From: Morella rubra
Taxonomy: Eukaryota; Streptophyta; Magnoliopsida; Fagales; Myricaceae
Direction of reading: 5' to 3'
Length of the DNA stretch: 64,000 bases
Assembly: GCA_003952965.2 (NCBI GenBank)
Contig: CM025856.1
Coordinates: 14,732,953-14,796,952, forward strand
Shown here: positions 43,109 through 53,554 of the stretch, one piece after another
How the letters are laid out: each line of letters begins with the position of its first letter
Position numbering within the stretch: position 1 is the stretch's first letter
The notes under the pieces: generated by a model
Databases searched by the model: none
Told to the model about the DNA's origin: nothing
What the model saw: the letters and a program-made list of their open reading frames with translations, nothing else
Made by a program: the position numbers and the translations under genes

Positions 43109-43823
43109 ATGTCATCGAGTCGCCGACCCCCACGCTCTCAGTCCGTCTCTTCCCCGCACTCTCCCCCACGTAGAAGAATGACCGCACGGGAGTATCGCGG
43201 TCTGTTTCGTGTGAATCCTAGACCTCTTAACTCAATACCGCCTCAGCAACCGCAGTTGCCGGAGGTTAGGGAGGGGACTCAGGAGCCCCCGCCCCCTCGA
43301 AGGAATGACCAGCCCGGTCCTTCCAGGAGAAGGCACAGTGTGTGGTCGACCGACTCTCTGAGTCACAGGATCCGGAGAAGATCCAGATCCGGAAGAGGAT
43401 CCGGAAGAAGATCCAGAGAGAAGAAGATCCGGAAGAGGATCCAGAAGAGGATCAAATGGAGGAGGACCCTTCACCTAGGATCATAGGGAATGAGTGCAAA
43501 GAAAAGAGTTGTCAAGGAGAGAAGATACCTGGGAGTACATTAGAAAAGAGTTAGGAAGAGGACGAAGTATCCTCAATGATTCTTCTGAGAGCTCATCTCA
43601 GGAAGTGGACTTTACTCCTAGTCACCATGAGCCTTCGGGTAATGTAGTCCATGACCCCAGTAATGCAAGTCGGAGTTATGTATCCATGTCCCACTCTTGG
43701 ACGGGTAGTAACTCCCCAGAACACGTCTACTATGATGATGTTAGTAGTGGGGCTAGTTCGAATGCTCGCCCGCACCCATATGGTCCTCGGCCTCCACCGC
43801 CACCGGGACAAAACTTCTGGTAA
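43109..43823 (+). pseudogene. Extra 3' ORF of the gypsy element, right arm
   Basis: About 190 bases after the integrase stop begins MSSSRRPPRSQSVSSPHSPP. The text continues RRRMTAREYRGLFRVN, PPQQPQLPEVREGTQE, an Arg-rich or (in another frame) Glu/Asp-rich repeat built of 12-base GGATCCGGAAGA-like units, then REDTWEYIRKELGRGRSILN, SHHEPSGNVVHDPSNAS, HVYYDDVSSGASSNARPHP, ending PPPPPGQNFW at the TAA at 43821-43823. The polypurine tract is 32 bases further on. If the repeat frames are joined it would be about 230 residues, largely disordered. Standard Tekay elements have no gene here. It may be an accessory protein, captured sequence or simply 3' UTR. Confidence 0.5.
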
Positions 43824-43855
43824 GAAAGATCGAATTCCGAGGACGGAATTTTTGT

Positions 43856-43868
43856 AAGGAGGGGAGGA
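43856..43868 (+). other. Polypurine tract of the gypsy element (right arm)
   Basis: AAGGAGGGGAGGA directly before the LTR start TGTGAGACCCC. It primes plus-strand cDNA synthesis. The mirror copy is at 38943-38955. Confidence 0.85.
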
Positions 43869-46800
43869 TGTGAGACCCCAACCTTATTATTTCTTTTATT
43901 TTAAAGAATTATGACTCCTTAAATTGTATTGCTCAAATTATTATTATTACTCTAATTTTTGAGAGAGGCATGTATGGGGAGATTAATCTAATGTTATGTC
44001 TAGGTGAATTTTCCCCTAGCGTTTTTATGAGTTTTAAGCTAGGATTTAAATGTTATATTATTTGCAATGTTTTGGATTTAAATGCAATGTTAAAGTTTGA
44101 GTAATTGAGATTAATTAGGCTAATTATTTTAGGCTAATTATTTTAATTCATGGAATATGTTCCTAAGTTACAATATTTGGAAGCATTTAATTGGGAGATT
44201 TTAATTAGGGCTTTAACCTTGAAATGTGGGAGACTTAGGGTTTAAAATGGGATGGCATGATTTGGGAATTTACATGGTAGCAAAAAAAAAAAAAAAAAAG
44301 AGAGGTGGAAGAATGGAGATTCACGTGAAAGAGAAGGGAAAAGGGGGGGGGGCAGCCTTGTCTTTTCACCCCAAGCCCTTGTCTTTCACGCCTAAACACA
44401 CCCCCCCCCTCTCTTGCGTATTTCACTCCCCTTGCCCTAGAAAAACCGCACATTTGCACTTGCCTAAGGCACCCACCCGAGAAGAGAAGAAGAAGAAGAA
44501 AGAAGAAGAAGAAGAAGAAGAAGAAGAGGAGAGGAAGAAGAAGGAAGGAGAAGAGGAGAACATCAAGGTAAAATCCTTGCTGGCCGAAAATCATTACCCC
44601 ATCTCTCCCATATTCTTCTTGTTTTCTTGTAATGGTTGGTTGTTGTTGTTGGTAGTTGTTTAGGTTGTTTCTCTTTGTATTCTTGGTGTTTAGGGTAGAT
44701 CTTGCTAGTATTTAAGGGTAGAATAGCTCTCACATGAAAACATGGGGAAGATGGTCAGATCTGGAAATCCTACTCAAGAGAAACCATTTATGAACCCTAA
44801 GTGTTTGATAAAAAGCTTGAAAGAGGGCTGAAATTGGTTGGTGTGTGTATGGCCGAATTTATTGGCTTGATGTGTTAGGGTTATGCATGTTAAACAAGAA
44901 CCACCAAGCCCTAGTGCTAATATATGTTCAGATCTGAAATTATGCAAGAGGATCAATAATGCACCCTAGGTGTTTGATAAAAGCCCAAAAGAAATGGGTA
45001 AATGCAATAGTTTAGCTTGATGAAGATGGAATCTTGGTTTTGTTGTAAACTTTGAATGGAGTTGTATAAGAGGGAAGAATGTGAGGGAATGGTTGCTGTT
45101 ATGGGATGTTAAATTAGCCTTGGATGATTGTTGGTGACATGAAGAGATTAGGGTTTGGTTGTTGGAGGATGGGAAGGTTGAGAAGATTATTGTTGTTGCT
45201 GAAATTTAACCTCTGCAGATTTCAAGACTCGAATTTGGAGTGTGTTCTGATGTACTTGTGCTTGATCTCTTGATCTTGAGAGGATCCTAGATCGTAGCCC
45301 TAGGAAATAGGAAGATTTTAAGCCATACCTTGGATGATTCCGATAACTATCGAGTGAGATATGCGTTGTTTAAGGTCCGGACGTCAAGCTGCCAGCAGCC
45401 TTGCACGTCCGGAATGTCAGCCCATTTCGGATGTCTTTTGAAGGATCAAGTTAAGTCCAAATTTTACGATTTAGGTCTTGAATTTTAAGTCTGTGAAAGA
45501 AGAACATTTTAAGGTAAATTTCGTGTGATTTAGAGGTGTAATGAATAAGTTGTGATGTTTTGAAAGTGGAAGGCTGAGCTGGAGGCAGCAGCAGTATTAC
45601 TCTAGGAATTTTCTCTGAGATGAAGTGTTTTCGACAATGCATGGACATTTCGATGTTTATGATTTTTATCCTCAAGCTTGAACTATGAAAGGAGATATTT
45701 TAAAGAAATTTCATGTAATTTGGAGCGGTGTTTTTGAAGTTATGAATTTTGGAGCTAGAGACGTCGGGGCTGCCCGCTTGGACGTCCTCAGCAGCTTCGC
45801 ATTTTCGAGTAAATCTTTCAAGTGGCAAACGAGCTCCAAATTACCTGGAATTTGAACGTACGATGAAAATTTGTGTACGGATCAGTTTGGCATCCAAATT
45901 TTTATTGCTTCAGCAGCCTTAAGATAATACTTTACCGCGTAGGATCACCATTGGGAAGTCAAGAAATGTGGGTGATTTTGTATGATGTGCTGAAGTTGAT
46001 TGAATGATTGTTCTATTCTCTAATATTTAGCAAAACTCTAAATGACATTAGTATAACTCATTTGTAGGCAAGGTGCCACCCTAAGCTCAAGTGGACGGAG
46101 GTAAGTGAAAATTATGTTTTTCAAAAAACTGGAATGATACACATTATGGATAGTTATCATCAAGCATGACATGAGCACGTCATGAGCATTTGCATTTATT
46201 TTTCTCATAAGGATGAAAGAGAAATTTTATGCAAATGGAAGTACAAATTTATGTTACTACGTTATGATAAGTTATGAGGCGTGCATTTACGATTATCAAG
46301 CATGGCATTATCAAGCATGACATAACATGAGCATTTGCATAAGTTCTTTTGTGCAAATGAAAGATGATAAGTATGTTATCACAAGTCTAGTTAAAGGACT
46401 AAATAAGACGGTCGGTACCGTACCAATAAGATAGGACATCCACTCCGAAGGACGAATGCGAGAGAAGGATGGATGATTCCTAAGGGGCACCCACTCCGAA
46501 GGACGAATGAGAGAAGGATGGGTAGGTCCCGAGGTATGTGCAATCACACCGAAGGATGCTTGCAAGAAGGTGTGAACCTCCAAGGGTTGAGTCTAGCCAT
46601 TAGGCCTGGGGCCACAACAAGGGCTAGCTCAACCAAATGATGTGTTCCCAAGGGAAAAAGGGAATAGTTCCGAAAGGAACGCACAACCCTGACTTCAGGG
46701 GTAAATGGAGCGTGATAAGTAGCCAAGTCAAGAAAGAAAGAAAGGTTTTCAAGAAAGAAATATTTTCAATCAAGAAATGTTTTTTTTATTTTCAAGATCA

Positions 46801-47327
46801 AGTACAAGTACATTGTCACATGCATATGCAAGCATCAATATGCATCCATGATTTATGCAAGACATGCATTATTTATTGCATATAAGCCCTTACTGAGTCT
46901 TTCGACTCACAGTTTTGAATTGTACCATTCCAGACAATATTTCAGGCGGGGACACCTAGGAGAGGGACCGACGAGAATACCCTCTTCCCTTTTTGTTGTT
47001 TCATTAAAAGATTAGATATAATTTTTGGAAAAGCCGACATGAGCCTCCGTGGTGTGGTGGTCATGAGTTATTCGGCCTAGTAAAGTTTAAGATTTTTAAC
47101 CGATTGGTATTTTGAGACTGTTTTGTAATTAATTACTTCAAGCCATTGATCAAGATGCAAGTACTAGAAATAGGATCCCAAGTTCCGTATGCGCGTTAAT
47201 TGCTAGCTTTAAAAAAAAAAAAAAAAAAAAATCCGCTGCAAGAATTTAGTACGTTCGCTGGAGTGTTCCTTGTTGGGAATGCTCGCGGCTGTCATTAGCT
47301 CGATGAGCTAGCGTTCGGGGCGTGACA
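43869..47327 (+). repeat. Right arm LTR of the gypsy palindrome
   Basis: 3459 bp, TGTGAGACCCC...GGGGCGTGACA. The mirror of 35524-38942, 40 bp longer owing to microsatellite and small indel differences. It contains a GAA tract (about 44485-44545), G and C runs (44344, 44401), and 'tactgagtctttcgactca' at about 46892 near the U5 end. 60-90-residue frames inside occur as mirror images in both arms and are not genes. Confidence 0.93.
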
Positions 47328-48651
47328 CTAACCTTGAACTGTGAGATTTCACAGACCTGTGCTCTGATACCACTGAAAGATCGCGAAATGCAGCGGAAAA
47401 GATCTTTGAATCAAAAAACAGCCCAAATGTTCTGCCTTTGTCAAATCCACGCGCACAGATTTTTCTAGAGAGAGAGAGTCTCAAAATTAAAAATAAATTT
47501 TTTACTTAGATGAATTTTTGAGCCTTTTATAATGGCTTGCCCAGAACTCAACTGTGTTTATGCGTGGGATCTTTAGGGATCTCAAATCTCGACCATACTA
47601 TCGTCATGAAAACTCTTTTCATTAATCTCCTTTATATTCTGCAATCCGAATTTATGGGCTTCTACAAATTGTGATCATATCCATTAACATATCACAATTG
47701 ACCCCGAGATAGTGAGATTATTTTTATGACATTCCTTTTGCTAACAATTATACGCTTATTTATCCTTCCACCATACTATATTTCACGTGAGCTAATAGGA
47801 CTAGAATAATATCACCGATAAAGTTCTTAGCTCATATAATTCTTAATTCTCAGTCTGTATGTAGTTGGACTCTAAAAAAAAATTCCAAAAAATAATTTTC
47901 CCAAATAATTATTTAATATATATATATATAAGTAAAAAACTGTGAAAAACACTTTTCACAAAATCTCGCTGCACAACGTTTTTATATTAGTCCAAACAAT
48001 CTACAGACATAATGAATATACTGCCTCATCAAGAGACTGGTGGATTCCATATTGAGCAATTACACAAATTCACTTACTATGCACAAGGCTCAACATTATC
48101 TGGAATATTTGATCTGCGAAGACCATCACCAAACGACTCAGTCAAAGCACAAGCACACAATAAACAAACTGGCATAACTCTCTCGTGTCTAAGGACAACA
48201 TAAGCTAATTGTGCTGAATATCATTCTCTATATCAGTGATCGTTTCCAGAAGGTATTCATATTTGATCCCATTTAGTGTATGTACTCTTACATTGCATCC
48301 ACTCGTTTGCTTAAGGTCACCACCTCAATGACAGAGTCCATTATTCTATCTTATAGGGGTACAACGAGTGTAGACCTATTTATACATTTTCATGTATCGA
48401 TCTAGAACAAAGTGAGTCAACAAGGATCCAAAATCATAATCCCCGCCTACGATTCATTAATCATTGGCCCAATTTTTCTATAATGTTGCTCAACAATATG
48501 ACATCTTATGTCATTGTAATTATGACATCTTTTGTCATTACATGTATCCAAAATAATAATATACAAGTGATCAATCAATAACAATAATTATAACAATAAT
48601 TATCTCATAATTAATCAAAACATATTTGGTTTTGAGGGCATACATCTAACA
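47328..48651 (-). mobile_element. Copia A/B-family 5' LTR (47389-48651) with PBS, truncated at the palindrome
   Basis: The LTR spans 47389 (TGCAGCGG) to 48651 (...CATCTAACA) and is co-linear with LTR B. To its left lies the minus-strand PBS TGGTATCAGAGCAC (47359-47372, 16 bases from the LTR end) and about 30 bases of leader, then the gypsy palindrome. The rest of this copia element is absent. The right border is host sequence (tctct). The PBS is better conserved than that of copia A, so it is a third independent member of the family. Confidence 0.8.
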
Positions 48652-50753
48652 TCTCTGTCTCAGGTTATGGGTTGTTTTTCGATTCACACTTTACTGTAAC
48701 CACACTTTGACATCCACTCCGAATGCTTGGGCGATTAAACTGTGAAGTTGAACTGCTACAAAGCTTGGAGCATGGAATTGTAGCAGTGGAAGAGAGAGAT
48801 GATGCCATTAGCCGTGGATCAAATGTCTATGAAAATAGGATATTGTTTGTGTGGTTCTCGCAAGTTTCTTGGATGTTTCAACTTCTTATACTCCTACCTG
48901 AGCTTTCACCATCTCACCAAGTAAATCAATATTGTGAAACACAAATTAGCTGAAAACTGATTGCCATGGAAACAGAGTAAAGAGATACAAAAACTCGAGT
49001 GAAATTAGACTTCACCACGCGCATAATATTCATGCACGTGAAAAAGTGATGCAAAAGATGAAGAAATTTCATGCGGTGATGCGGGCTGGGGCTGGCTTTT
49101 CTCGCAGAACTTCCGGCTTATAAATCCCACCGGGAAGAGCTTCTGATCAGTCACTGGCCGTAGACGAGTACTTGAGGAAAGGATAGGACGGGTTGAATGT
49201 ATTCACTGAACCTGGTCTTATAACGAATTTTTTGTGGTTCTTGAATCTTGAAGACCTGAGACAACACAGCTGGAATAATATTATGACAACACAGAACTGT
49301 TGGCGAGTTTAACATCCAATTACAATTTGTTCACCCACTCTCAGCTTTTATCTGCTTTGTCTAATTGTTTGCCAAAAGATCAAAAAAGCGTACCCAAAAA
49401 AAAAAAAAAAAAAAAGAGGAGATTGGCGACCGTTGTTAGAAGTCCTACAAACGCTGCTATAAGTTTAAGCAACAGCTTTTCTAGAGGCGTTTCCATTCCG
49501 CCGCAACATGTCCACATTGTTTGTGCTACTTTTTTCTTTGTATTTTCCATGTTTCTAATTTTTCAAATATTTTACTCTGATTTCCGGCAGAATTTTGATT
49601 TTGATTTTATTTTATTTGAATTATGAGTGAAATCTCTTGAGGCCTTCTGTACAGTATTTTAATTAATTGTTAGATCCAATTTTTTTTTTTACTAAAATGG
49701 ATACATTTATCGTATAAAATATCCAACCAAAATGTAACATGCAGTTGATATTTTATGATATAGTTCATGAATATGCTATCGACCAATTATATGTGAAAAT
49801 TTACAACCCTGGACGGTTGACACCCCTGGACATAAAACATAAACGCATACTTGAATATCCGCAAAAGAGACAGTAAAGTAAAGTTACGTGCATCTCCAAT
49901 TTTTCTGAATCTACCTAAGAGTGCATCGATGTAAGTTCCTATGTAATAACTGATACTTAGGAACTAATCTTAATTTCTGGACATGACAGTAAGTTCCAAC
50001 AGTTGACAGACAATAATAACAAATATTTTCATAAGTATAAAAATAACCCTGTAATGAAACACCATCACCAGGCCACATCCACGCATCTATAACTATATAC
50101 ATCACCCCTCAAAATATGTACTCCCCTTTTGCTGTCCACACGAATAGAAACAACTGAAAGACCATCGTCACAGAGTTAGTCAGATACCACAAAAAAAACC
50201 AATACCACACAAAAAAAAATCAATAGATATCACCTTACATAAGACCCCCCGGCATAAATTAAAGTTAGCATTTTCCAATTACCGATACCAAAGGATAGAA
50301 TTAAAACCAAAAATTATTATTTATTAACAAAATGCCACGAACTGAAATCACAACTTAGTAAATTTTGTTGGAATTCTACAATATTGCTCTTTGTGAACAC
50401 TCTTAGAGTAGATCTGTTGGATGTAATATCAATGTCATAAAAGACTTAAGCGATGCTCTTTTGAACAATAATGTTTAATTTTAGAAAAAATAATGGTTAA
50501 ACGGTCTGACAAGTTCAACTATTAAACATAGTTAATTGATGATCATCACAAATTTTCAATGGTTGACACATAATGGTTTAGCGGTTGAAATTTTTTGAAG
50601 ATTAAATTTGAAGAGATTTGTTCACAAATTCCGTCATAAATTTGATCTTGATTGCTCATTTGAGACAGTTTTTTCAATGTAAAAATGCTTTGGGTGCATT
50701 TGGAAGAGTCATTTCTTTCATCTGATAGTCTAGTGTGGTGTATATATATATAT
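48652..50753. other. 2.1-kb stretch without recognisable gene
   Basis: Open frames (48723-48953, 49300-49626, 50546-50779) show no domain, and their surroundings show no convincing splice or promoter signals. 48723-48930 reads LLQSLEHGIVAVEERDD followed by a hydrophobic stretch and could be a gene remnant, but I cannot name it. A (A)20 run lies near 49399. Most of 49650-50750 is AT-rich intergenic sequence. Confidence 0.45.
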
Positions 50754-51995
50754 GGGTTAATTACAATTTCCCCCCACAACTAACACCTCAATCTCAAAAA
50801 CTCCCCTAAACTACACCTCGTTGCAACCCACCACCCTAATGTATGTGACATGTATCAATTTTGTTTGGGACCTAGTTTTCCAATTATATTGAAGGTTTTC
50901 CATCACACGCGACTAACACATGACCCCCATACCAAGCGAAAAGACCATAATGTCCCCCACAAACAGTGTGCATTGTTTTGCGTTTTCTTCAACATTCAAC
51001 ACTCATGTTTTCGAAATCACTGAACCAACAACACGACTCAAAAACTCAGAAGTTAAAGAAACTCGTACATCATGTGAATGTAGAAGAGAGGAAACTTCCA
51101 ACAAATAAAGGCGTCAATTTGCAAAACACATAGACCACAAGAACCTAAGGAAGTAGCCACCGTAATCATCCTCTACACGAGGACACATCAGATCTGAGTA
51201 TTCCGAAGCGGTAGTTTTGCTACGCAGCTAAAAGTCAAATGTCTCACCCTCCACTTGGATGCTGGTGTTGCGTCAAAGAAGAAACTGAATCTACATTGAC
51301 ACTGCCACTTGATAATCATTTGGATGCAAGAAATACAGAACTACGTCCTAATTGGACCAATTTCAATTCTTTGACATACTTAATTTTTTTAGAAACCAAA
51401 ACCATATCCAGCGAATTGAATTTTCCATTTGCACAGAAGGCAAATATACCAGAATCTTGTATTCTACGTTTTTAAAATCTTCTTCTTGCTGATCGTCCTC
51501 GTTTCACCGCTGTTTCCACAGCAAGACTGAGCGTCGTCCAGGAGTGCGGCTGCCTCGTTCATCTTCATTTTTAGATTCTTCTCCTTTTTCTTTCCCAGAA
51601 CGAAATCTTGGCCGGTGGATCTTTTGTGAGAACAGGCAAACTGGGTTGGTTTGCCGTCACGTTTTGATTCATGAATCTCACGGTTCTCAGTTTGTCATGG
51701 CAGGGAGGAGTATGTTGGCAGTGGTGGTTTTGCTACTTTTCTCTGATTCAAAACGCAGCAGATGCGTTTGAGGTTTTCTTCGCATGGACTAAGGGCAGTT
51801 TCTTCTTTTCGCGTGGGATGGGTGTCACATTCTGGTCACTTTTGATGGAAAATGTGCAAGTTAACATCAAAACTAAGTTCTGATTGGAATTGAAACCTGA
51901 CAGGTACATTAGGGTGGTAGGTTGTAATGAGTTGGAGTTTATAAGGGTTTTTAATATTGGGGTGTAAGTTCGTGGAGGGAAATTATAATTAACCC
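50754..51995. mobile_element. Mutator-like element with ~90-bp TIRs
   Basis: The left end GGGTTAATTACAATTTCCC... and right end ...GGGAAATTATAATTAACCC are inverted copies over about 90 bases, reaching 'accaccctaatgta' at 50845 and 'tacattagggtggt' at 51905. Both ends are followed outward by tatatatat (50745-50753 and 51996-52004), compatible with the 9-bp Mutator duplication but inside an AT repeat and so weak. The 1-kb interior has no transposase. It has moderate GC and open frames (51239-51475, 51544-51771) that may be captured host fragments, none of which I can identify. Confidence 0.7.
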
Positions 51996-52721
51996 TATAT
52001 ATATAACTAAGAAACAACTAAACCCCTTTAAATCTATCCTCAAAACCCCTAGGTCATTTCTCATACATGTACTGTATCGTAAATTGGCTATATATATAGA
52101 TATCCACAAGAGAAAAATACTAAAAAAAGAAAAAAAAAGCATCTGGCTTAAGATATTTTCGTTCGGGTGGAAGGGGGTGGGCAAGCGTGGATCATTGGAA
52201 TTTGTTTCGTTTTTGTATCGTTAATGTTTTTTTGAAGTTATAAGTTTTTTTTCAATCAATTAGAAATTAGTTTAAAAATCCTGCAATCTAGATGTTTTTA
52301 ATTTCAACTTCGTTGCAAAAAATAAACTAAAAATAAAAAGATAATATTTTCATCTATTTTTTGTTGTTAATTTTAATATTACATGTGAGGGGAGAAAGTA
52401 GAGTGTTACATAATATAATTCAAATAATAAAAGCTATTACTTTGTATTAATCTAAGGTTTTAGATAAAATTTTAAAAAATATAATTCAAATAATAAAATA
52501 TATCTCTTTTTATCAGTTTAAATTTCCAAATAAGTAGTACATTCAAGTTAAGTCCCATTGCAATTCATGTTTGTTAGTTGAGTCCCACTACAATTCAAAT
52601 TAGTTAATAAAGCTCTCATCGATCTATTTCTATCAATTTATACTTTGAGATGAGTAGTAGATTACCATTAGAATTGTTTTTTATTAGTTGAGTCTCATTA
52701 TAATTCAAATTAGCTAATGAA
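51996..52721. other. Intergenic stretch with a ~120-bp imperfect tandem repeat
   Basis: From about 52530 the unit 'ttagttgagtcccac.acaattcaaattagttaataaagctc' is repeated once. The second unit is interrupted by the CACTA element and resumes at 62098. No gene. Confidence 0.5.
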
Positions 52722-53554
52722 CACTACAAGAAAAATGGTCTTGGGTGCCAATAAATTTTGTCACCCAAAGCGCCATTTTTGTCAACAAAGGTTTTGGGTG
52801 ACAAAACCGAGTTGTCACCTAAAGCCCGTCAACAAAGGTTTTAGGTGATAATTTCTATGTTTTTTCATTTGAAACCATCCGGACGGATACATAAACCATC
52901 CAAATGGCTTTCTCCTATATTGACGAAATTCAAAATGTCATGCCCAGTAGCCTCCATCCATTAACATGAGAGGTGCGAACATACTCTCTATACATTTGCG
53001 TGAGGAGTGCGAACGTTTGGTCCAATGTGACAAAATGAATTTTGTCATGGAAACATTGTGTGCACGTTAACATAAAAATGAGTAGACGGTATCATGAAGA
53101 TGTCCACACCTATGTTTCATTTATGATGAAGTAGGTTTTTGTCACATTTAGAAAACTGTTCGAACACTCACTCTGAGAGTGTGGATGCTTTTTCTGTGGA
53201 AAAAGTTGGAACGCATTTTCCTCCAGTTCGAACGCGTGCTAATTAAATGACTGTGTGCACGGAAGAAAAATCCTACGAACAGACTTTATTTCATGGGAAG
53301 TGTGCGGACGTGCTCATTGTTAAAACAGTTTGGATTGTTTTATTACCGTTCGACCCTTTATAACATATTTGAATTACTTTGATTAAAATTTTAAAAATAA
53401 TTTGTAAATAATACAAATAGAATGATATTCAATACTCATAATAATAATAAAATGTCTACAAATATGCAATCGTCATTATAAGTAACTAATATACATAATC
53501 AATAAGTACTGATCAAATAGTGAAAATACATAATTTACCCAAATTTTCGTTTAG

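Larger units (their letters stand above)
35524..47327. repeat. Giant palindrome: two inverted 3' halves of a Ty3/gypsy element
   Basis: Left arm 35524-41391 and right arm 41413-47327 are inverted copies of each other across a 21-bp spacer. Each arm has, from centre outward: integrase, GPY/F region and chromodomain, a 0.9-kb segment with an extra ORF, a polypurine tract and a 3.4-kb LTR. Gag, protease, RT and RNase H are missing from both. Both outer borders are LTR termini (TGTCACGCCCC at left, GGGGCGTGACA at right). The flanks tgtgg and ctaac are not a target duplication, and the two flanks are unrelated sequences. Arms differ at scattered positions, at the GAA microsatellite and in one patch near 39440-39480 / 43330-43370, so this is not a verbatim mirror. 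The lineage is Tekay/Del-like, judged by the chromodomain and long LTR. Confidence 0.95.

Noticed and set aside
35519-47332. A 5-bp target duplication around the gypsy palindrome
   Set aside because: The flanking pentamers tgtgg and ctaac do not match in either orientation, so no standard integration footprint can be claimed.
49300-49626. 108-codon plus frame
   Set aside because: Contains a poly-lysine run from an A20 tract and a T-rich hydrophobic tail; no family resemblance.
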